Positions 6,122 through 10,106 of a DNA stretch of 10,106 bases are shown here, piece by piece. The DNA is from Betaproteobacteria bacterium (GTDB lineage Bacteria > Pseudomonadota > Gammaproteobacteria > Burkholderiales > SG8-41). The DNA is taken from positions 1 to 10,106 of the forward strand of contig JANXSE010000268.1 in the NCBI GenBank assembly GCA_025356695.1, given 5' to 3'. Under the pieces are notes generated by a model. It saw only the letters and a list, made by a program, of their open reading frames with translations. It was not told where the DNA came from and did not search any database. A program made the translations under genes and the position numbers. Within the stretch, counting starts at the first letter, position 1. The number at the start of each line of letters is the position of its first letter.

Positions 6122-7363
6122 ATGTTTAGTTTCCAGCTTTCAGCCGAACAGCAAGAATTCAGGGACGCCGTTAAAGACTTCGTTACGCGCGAGGTCAAGC
6201 CCGTCGCCAATCACCCCGATCGCCTGCAGGCCGAAGATCCGCATTTCGTGCCCGCGATCCTTGAACAGGCTTCACAGATGGGCCTGCGCACCTTCGCCTT
6301 GTCTGAAGCGCTCGGTGGCGCCGGTGCCGATACCCTGACTGCATGTGTGGTGGCTGAAGAACTGGCTGCCGGCGACATCGGTTTTGCCGCGACGCTGGCG
6401 CGCACCTCGGAACTCGGTCACATCCTCTTCGATCAGGCGATGTCGGAGGCGCAACGCAAACAGTTCCTCAGCAAGTACCTTGAAGACGATAACTACCATC
6501 TGGCTTATGCCGGCAGCGATATCGAAGCCGACGATGGCGGCTGGAACTACCATCGCAAAGACAAATCCGAAGTCGAAATCCCGGTCACCGCGACCAAATC
6601 GGGCGGCGACCTCGTACTCAACGGCACCTACGCTTTCGTTGCCAATGCGCCGCTGGCGAAACTGATTGCCGTGCAGGTCACAACTGATGCGAAAGTCGCC
6701 GGCCTGAAAAGCGCGGCCATCGTGCTGGTGCCGGCAGGCACCGCCGGCATGAGCATCAAGGAGCCGGCCAAAGTCGAAACCGATGCGAACGGCGAGCAGT
6801 TTTACCGCTGGTTCCACGGCACCGGCGGCGCGGTCACTTTCAAGGATTGCAAAGTCCCTGCAGCGAACGTGCTCGAAGGCCGCACCCAGCTCTATGGTGC
6901 CGCCGCAGCAGGCGGTCGCGGCAGCCCGCTGGTGCAGGCGCTGAACGTCGGTCTCGGTCGCGCCGCGTACGAGTCGGCGGTCGAATACGCGCGCATCCGC
7001 GTGCAGGGCGGTCATCCCATCATCGAACACCAGGCCGTCGGCAGCATCCTCGCCGAAATTGCGATCCGTCTGGAAACCTCGCGCAACCTCGTCTGGAAGG
7101 CGGCGTGGGCTGCCGATCATGCGGATGCACACGCCGCCGAGTCCGGCCTGCCGTTGCAGAGCATGGCCAAGGCCTATGTGTCGCATGCGGTGCACGAAGC
7201 CGCGCTGCTGGCCGCCGAGTGTTTCGGTGCGATGGGCGTGATGAAAGACATGCCGCAGCCGCATTACGTGCACAACGCACTCGTGTTCCTGCATTCGGAC
7301 ACCAGCAACTCGACCGCCAAGCTGCGCGTTGCCGAGGCGATCGCCGGTTTCACCCGCGATTAA
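6122..7363 (+). CDS. Acyl-CoA dehydrogenase-family protein, first of a pair, lacking the canonical catalytic Glu
   Basis: 413 aa, slightly longer than the usual 380-400. The family are FAD enzymes that desaturate acyl-CoA thioesters and pass electrons to ETF. The order fits: N-terminal helical domain (FQLSAEQQEFRDAVKDF, 4-20), middle beta-domain (LVLNGTYAFVANA, 164-176) and C-terminal helical domain (VGLGRAAYESAVEYAR, 276-291; AAECFGAMGVMKDM, 364-377). The FAD/substrate loop is divergent: AYAGSDIEADDGG (128-140) replaces a typical TEPxAGSD. At the position of the usual Y-E-G-T base (MCAD Glu376) the sequence is HSDTS (391-395), so Glu becomes Ser392. The alternative IVD-type position also has no Glu in my hand alignment. 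The start is supported by GGAGGA at 6106-6111. It may be one half of a heteromeric enzyme with the next gene, or catalyse something other than simple desaturation. Confidence 0.88.
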   Translation: MFSFQLSAEQQEFRDAVKDFVTREVKPVANHPDRLQAEDPHFVPAILEQASQMGLRTFALSEALGGAGADTLTACVVAEELAAGDIGFAATLARTSELGHILFDQAMSEAQRKQFLSKYLEDDNYHLAYAGSDIEADDGGWNYHRKDKSEVEIPVTATKSGGDLVLNGTYAFVANAPLAKLIAVQVTTDAKVAGLKSAAIVLVPAGTAGMSIKEPAKVETDANGEQFYRWFHGTGGAVTFKDCKVPAANVLEGRTQLYGAAAAGGRGSPLVQALNVGLGRAAYESAVEYARIRVQGGHPIIEHQAVGSILAEIAIRLETSRNLVWKAAWAADHADAHAAESGLPLQSMAKAYVSHAVHEAALLAAECFGAMGVMKDMPQPHYVHNALVFLHSDTSNSTAKLRVAEAIAGFTRD

Positions 7364-7417
7364 CCACCGCACGCCGAACGAAACTGTCGCAGGCATCAAC
7401 CATTTTCAGGAGCAGTA

Positions 7418-8614
7418 ATGGATTTTTCTTTGACCGAAGAGCAGCGCGCATGGCAGATGAAGGCGCGCAAGTTTGCCGATGAAGAGATTCGGCCCATTTC
7501 GCTGGCGCGCGAGCAGATCGAAGATCCCAAGCACACTTGGGACTGGGAGATCATCAAGAAGGGCTCGAAGCTGGGCTTTCGCACACTGGCGGTGCCCAAA
7601 GAGTGGGGTGGCCACGGTGCCGATTTCGTCTCGCAGGGTCTGGTGATGGCGGAACTGTCGCGCGCCGATTGCGCCATTGGCAAGGCCTTCAGCCAGAACT
7701 GGAAGTGGAGTCACCTGATTTCGTCGGTGTGCAGCGACGACCAGAAGAAGCGCTTTCTGACTAAATTCCTTGAGGACGACACCTTTGTCATGGGCAAGGG
7801 CATCACCGAACCGAACGCCGGCGGCGACAACCGCCTGCCTCCGCCGGATTTTCCGAAGTCGGGCTTCCGCCTGCGCGCCGAGCGCAAAGGCGACGAGTGG
7901 ATCCTCAACGGCGAAAAATGTTTCATCGCCAACGGCGGTGTCGGCAAGCTGTTCTTCCTCGATGCGCGCACCGATCCGAATGTCGGTATCAAGAACGGCA
8001 CCACCATGTTCATGGTGCCGGCCGACACGCCGGGCTTCCGCTTCGGCAAGCAGTTCAACAAGTCGGGCTGGCGCTTCTACATGAACGCCGAGCTGATTTT
8101 TGAAAACGCCCGTGTGCCGGACGCTAATCGCGTCGGCGAAATCAACGGTGGCGTGAAGAAGGGCACCGATGACACCACCGGCGGCGATCTTTTCGGCGAT
8201 CTTGAACTCGCCGCGCACGCGCTGGGCGTCTGCGACAACGCCTGCGAGATGGCGATGCGTCATGCCAAGACCGCGCTGAAAGGCGGTAAGACGCTGACCA
8301 ACCAGCAGTGGGTGCAGTTGAAGCTGAACCGCATGTACATGCTGACCGAGGCGCTGCGTTCGTTCGTCATGCGCATTGCGTGGGAACACGATGCCAAGGT
8401 GCATACGCAGAACCCGGGGCTGGCGATGAACTTCTCCTGCGACACCATTCAGGACGTCACGCGTCTGGGCGTCGAGTTGATGGGCAGTGCCAACGGCCGC
8501 ATGAGTGCGGCGGCCGACAAGCTGGCGCGCGACGCCATCATCTGGACCCACTTGGGCGGCGACTCGGTGCTGCGCATGCGCTATGCACGACGCATTATCA
8601 GTGCGTCCAAATAA
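7418..8614 (+). CDS. Acyl-CoA dehydrogenase-family protein, second of a pair, lacking the canonical catalytic Glu
   Basis: 398 aa, usual family length. Helical N-domain (FSLTEEQRAWQMKARKFADE, 3-22), FAD loop GITEPNAGGDNR (128-139, close to the TEPxAGSD consensus), beta-domain WILNGEKCFIANGG (161-174), and C-terminal domain with ELMGSANGRMS (353-363) and RDAIIWTHLGGDS (371-383). Aligned on RDA, the MCAD catalytic Glu376 position is Gly380. Glu263 in DLELAAHALG lies near, but three residues off, the IVD-type base in my alignment. It is clearly a distant paralogue of the preceding gene, 54 nt downstream with its own AGGAG (7408-7412), so co-expression and a heteromeric complex are likely; this resembles the split steroid ChsE1-ChsE2 type only in principle. 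Substrate unknown, possibly the CoA ester of an acid made by the other enzymes here. Confidence 0.9.
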   Translation: MDFSLTEEQRAWQMKARKFADEEIRPISLAREQIEDPKHTWDWEIIKKGSKLGFRTLAVPKEWGGHGADFVSQGLVMAELSRADCAIGKAFSQNWKWSHLISSVCSDDQKKRFLTKFLEDDTFVMGKGITEPNAGGDNRLPPPDFPKSGFRLRAERKGDEWILNGEKCFIANGGVGKLFFLDARTDPNVGIKNGTTMFMVPADTPGFRFGKQFNKSGWRFYMNAELIFENARVPDANRVGEINGGVKKGTDDTTGGDLFGDLELAAHALGVCDNACEMAMRHAKTALKGGKTLTNQQWVQLKLNRMYMLTEALRSFVMRIAWEHDAKVHTQNPGLAMNFSCDTIQDVTRLGVELMGSANGRMSAAADKLARDAIIWTHLGGDSVLRMRYARRIISASK

Positions 8615-8618
8615 TGCG
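8591..8618 (+). other. Small stem-loop across the stop codon of the second acyl-CoA dehydrogenase gene
   Basis: CGCATTAT (8591-8598) and ATAATGCG (8611-8618) are exact reverse complements with a 12-nt loop, and the stop codon (8612-8614) lies in the right arm. No T-run follows, and the next gene starts 42 nt later, so it is not a convincing terminator. It could tune relative expression in the operon or be chance. Confidence 0.25.
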
Positions 8619-8660
8619 CGTCGCATCATCGCAGCCCACAAATAACACAGGAGCAGTGCT

Positions 8661-9716
8661 GTGCTGAAGATCGGAATTCTGCTGGGTGACGATATCGGAC
8701 CGGAAGTCGTGCCCGAATGCGTGAAGGTGATGAAGGCGGCGGCCGCCAAGGCCGGGCTGGAAGTGCACTGGCAGGATTTTCCGATCGGACGCCGCGGCCA
8801 CGAGATGCACGGCCACACCATGCCGCAGCAAACGGTCGACGGCCTCAAGGATTACGACGGCTGGATCATGGGCCCGATCGGCCACGGTTCCTATCCGCGC
8901 AACGATCCGACCTGGATCATGCCGCCGATGCGCAAGAAGTTCGACCAGTTTGCCAGCATCAAGCCGGTGAAGTCGTACGAGAACATCAAGTCGATCCACA
9001 AGAACGTCGATATCGTGTTTCTGCGAGAAGTCACTGAGGGTATGCAGTCGAGCGACACCATCGTCGCCGGTAACGGCGAGTTCCGCCCGAACGACGAAAT
9101 CTCCGTCGGCATGCGCGTGGTCACGCGCAAAGGGGCAAACCGCGTCGCGCGCGAAGCCTTCGAGATTGCGCGCACGCGCAAGATGAAACTCGTCACCGCG
9201 GTGCATAAAGAGCCGGTCTATCGCCTCGTCTGCGGCATGTTCGCCGAAGAATGCCGCAAGGTGGCGAAGGAATATCCGGACTGCAAATTCAACGAAGTGC
9301 TGGTCGACGGCTTCGCGATGAAAGTCGTGATGAATCCGCACCAGTTCGATGTCGTCGTCACCACCAACCAGTTCGGCGACATCCTCACCGACGAAGGTGC
9401 CGGTCTGGTCGGCGGTCTCGGCCTGGCGCCCGGCCTTTGCGTCGGCGCCGACAATGCGATGGCGCAGGCCACGCATGGTTCCGCACCGGATATCGCCGGC
9501 AAAAACATTGCCAACCCGTACGCCATGATCATGTCGGGCCAGATGCTGTTCGAGTGGCTGGGCCGCAAACGCAATGATCCGAAGGCGGCGAAGGCCGCAC
9601 AGTTGATCGACAAAGCGGTCGACAAGGTCATCGCCGAAGCCAAACACCTCACCGGCGATCTCGGCGGCAAGGCATCGACCTCGCAAATGGGCGACGCGAT
9701 CGCAGCAGCGGTCTAG
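8661..9716 (+). CDS. Isocitrate/isopropylmalate dehydrogenase-family protein with altered active site
   Basis: 351 aa, normal for IPMDH/tartrate/homoisocitrate-type enzymes, which oxidise a 2-hydroxyacid with NAD(P)+ and usually decarboxylate it using Mg2+/Mn2+. GTG start at 8661 with AGGAG at 8649-8653. Motifs: IGILLGDDIGPE (4-15), MRKKFDQFASIKPVK (90-104), LREVTEG (121-127), HKEPVYRL (182-189), NQFGDILTDEGAG (236-248), HGSAPDIAGKNIANPYA (272-288), an NAD-type pocket. Against T. thermophilus IPMDH: Arg94 is R91, Arg132 is R122, Lys185 is K183, and metal ligands Asp217/241/245 are D216/D240/D244, all retained. Arg104 is K101 and the catalytic Tyr139 is Q129. The fold and metal site are therefore intact but substrate handling should differ. 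It lies 46 nt after the acyl-CoA dehydrogenase gene and 15 nt before a ThDP decarboxylase gene, in one probable operon. Confidence 0.9.
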   Translation: MLKIGILLGDDIGPEVVPECVKVMKAAAAKAGLEVHWQDFPIGRRGHEMHGHTMPQQTVDGLKDYDGWIMGPIGHGSYPRNDPTWIMPPMRKKFDQFASIKPVKSYENIKSIHKNVDIVFLREVTEGMQSSDTIVAGNGEFRPNDEISVGMRVVTRKGANRVAREAFEIARTRKMKLVTAVHKEPVYRLVCGMFAEECRKVAKEYPDCKFNEVLVDGFAMKVVMNPHQFDVVVTTNQFGDILTDEGAGLVGGLGLAPGLCVGADNAMAQATHGSAPDIAGKNIANPYAMIMSGQMLFEWLGRKRNDPKAAKAAQLIDKAVDKVIAEAKHLTGDLGGKASTSQMGDAIAAAV

Positions 9717-9731
9717 CCTGCCGCGCGGCTG

Positions 9732-10106
9732 ATGTCCGCCAAACTCCAATGGTCTGAACAGGTGTACCGCGTGCTGCGCGAGCAGGACGTGCGTCAGATC
9801 GCCTATGTGCCGGATTCCGGCTTGCGCCACATCATCGAACTGGCGCGTGCCGACAAGGCGATGCATGCCGTCTCGCTGACGACCGAAGAAGAGGGTATCG
9901 CGCTGGCCACCGGCGCATGGCTCGGCGGCGAACGCTGCGCGGTGCTGATGCAATCCAGCGGCGTCGGCAACACCATCAACATGCTGGGCATGGCCGTCGA
10001 ATGCCGCATTCCGCTGCTGATGATCGTGACGATGCGCGGCCAGTGGGCCGAATTCAATCCGTGGCAGTTGCCGATGGCGCAGGCCACTGACGCCGTGCTC
10101 GGCGCG
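9732..10106 (+). CDS. ThDP-dependent decarboxylase alpha subunit (ComD/phosphonopyruvate decarboxylase-like), 3'-truncated
   Basis: The first 125 residues are visible; the frame is open at the right edge. They form the N-terminal pyrimidine-binding (PYR) domain of thiamine-diphosphate enzymes. Seen: YVPDSGLRHII (25-35), LTTEEEGIALATGAWLGG (49-66) with the glutamate that activates the cofactor, and MQSSGVGNTINML (73-85), characteristic of sulfopyruvate decarboxylase alpha and phosphonopyruvate decarboxylase. ComD-type proteins consist of this domain alone (about 160-190 aa) and need a separate beta subunit carrying the diphosphate-binding domain, so a ComE-like gene probably follows beyond the window; alternatively this is the start of a long fused enzyme. 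ATG 9732 is 15 nt after the upstream stop without a clear Shine-Dalgarno. Likely role: non-oxidative decarboxylation of a 2-oxoacid, perhaps the product of the preceding dehydrogenase. Confidence 0.85.
   Translation, partial: MSAKLQWSEQVYRVLREQDVRQIAYVPDSGLRHIIELARADKAMHAVSLTTEEEGIALATGAWLGGERCAVLMQSSGVGNTINMLGMAVECRIPLLMIVTMRGQWAEFNPWQLPMAQATDAVLGA

Noticed and set aside
7406..8848. 480-codon open frame on the minus strand, and similar long antisense frames at 8598-9953, 6272-7399 and 1346-2383
   Set aside because: They lie opposite well-supported genes with full family motifs, their translations show no recognisable domain, and they are rich in His/Arg/Asp as expected from reading GC-rich codons in reverse.
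1..10106. CRISPR arrays, tRNA/rRNA genes, transposases or prophage genes
   Set aside because: None seen: no regularly spaced direct repeats, no cloverleaf-like tRNA sequence, and no mobile-element protein motifs; coding sequence fills nearly the whole window.

Overview
The window is a dense stretch of catabolic genes from a GC-rich bacterium. It carries two Bug-type solute receptors of the tripartite tricarboxylate transporter (TTT) family, a mixed set of carboxylic-acid enzymes and strong purine-rich ribosome binding sites. Bug receptors are most expanded in Burkholderiales and related Betaproteobacteria, so that is the most likely origin. This is inferred from gene content; no rRNA or other phylogenetic marker is present.

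Layout. (1) Positions 1-4186 (+) form a very tight operon whose genes overlap at every junction. It encodes an aconitase/isopropylmalate-isomerase-family large subunit (5' end cut off), its small subunit, an enolase-superfamily (mandelate racemase/muconate lactonizing) enzyme, a Bug receptor and an isocitrate lyase/PEP mutase-family lyase. (2) Positions 4187-4312 hold a dyad-rich intergenic patch, followed by a glutathione S-transferase-like gene (4313-4900, +). (3) A 27-bp near-perfect palindrome (4917-4943) lies between that gene and a convergent second Bug receptor (4955-5929, -). (4) A 192-bp divergent control region (5930-6121) contains a perfect FNR/ANR-type palindrome at 6014-6027. (5) Positions 6122-10106 (+) carry two unlike acyl-CoA dehydrogenase-family genes, an isopropylmalate/isocitrate dehydrogenase-family gene and the start of a ThDP-dependent decarboxylase (ComD-like alpha subunit) that runs off the end.

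How the genes may work together. The families present can hydrate or isomerise a branched di- or tricarboxylic acid, cleave it (retro-aldol/Claisen), oxidatively decarboxylate a 2-hydroxyacid, decarboxylate a 2-oxoacid and desaturate an acyl-CoA. Two periplasmic receptors would capture carboxylates. The closest precedent I know for pairing an aconitase-like hydratase with an ICL/PEPM-type lyase is dimethylmaleate hydratase plus 2,3-dimethylmalate lyase in nicotinate fermentation (Eubacterium barkeri). The additional genes here do not match that pathway, and the substrate cannot be read from sequence.

The most interesting points: by hand alignment both acyl-CoA dehydrogenase homologues lack the usual catalytic glutamate; the IPMDH-like enzyme lacks the catalytic tyrosine and has one substrate arginine changed to lysine; the hydratase small subunit and the lyase have altered signature motifs; and the divergent region carries an exact FNR box. 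Together these suggest an uncharacterised, possibly oxygen-regulated carboxylate pathway.
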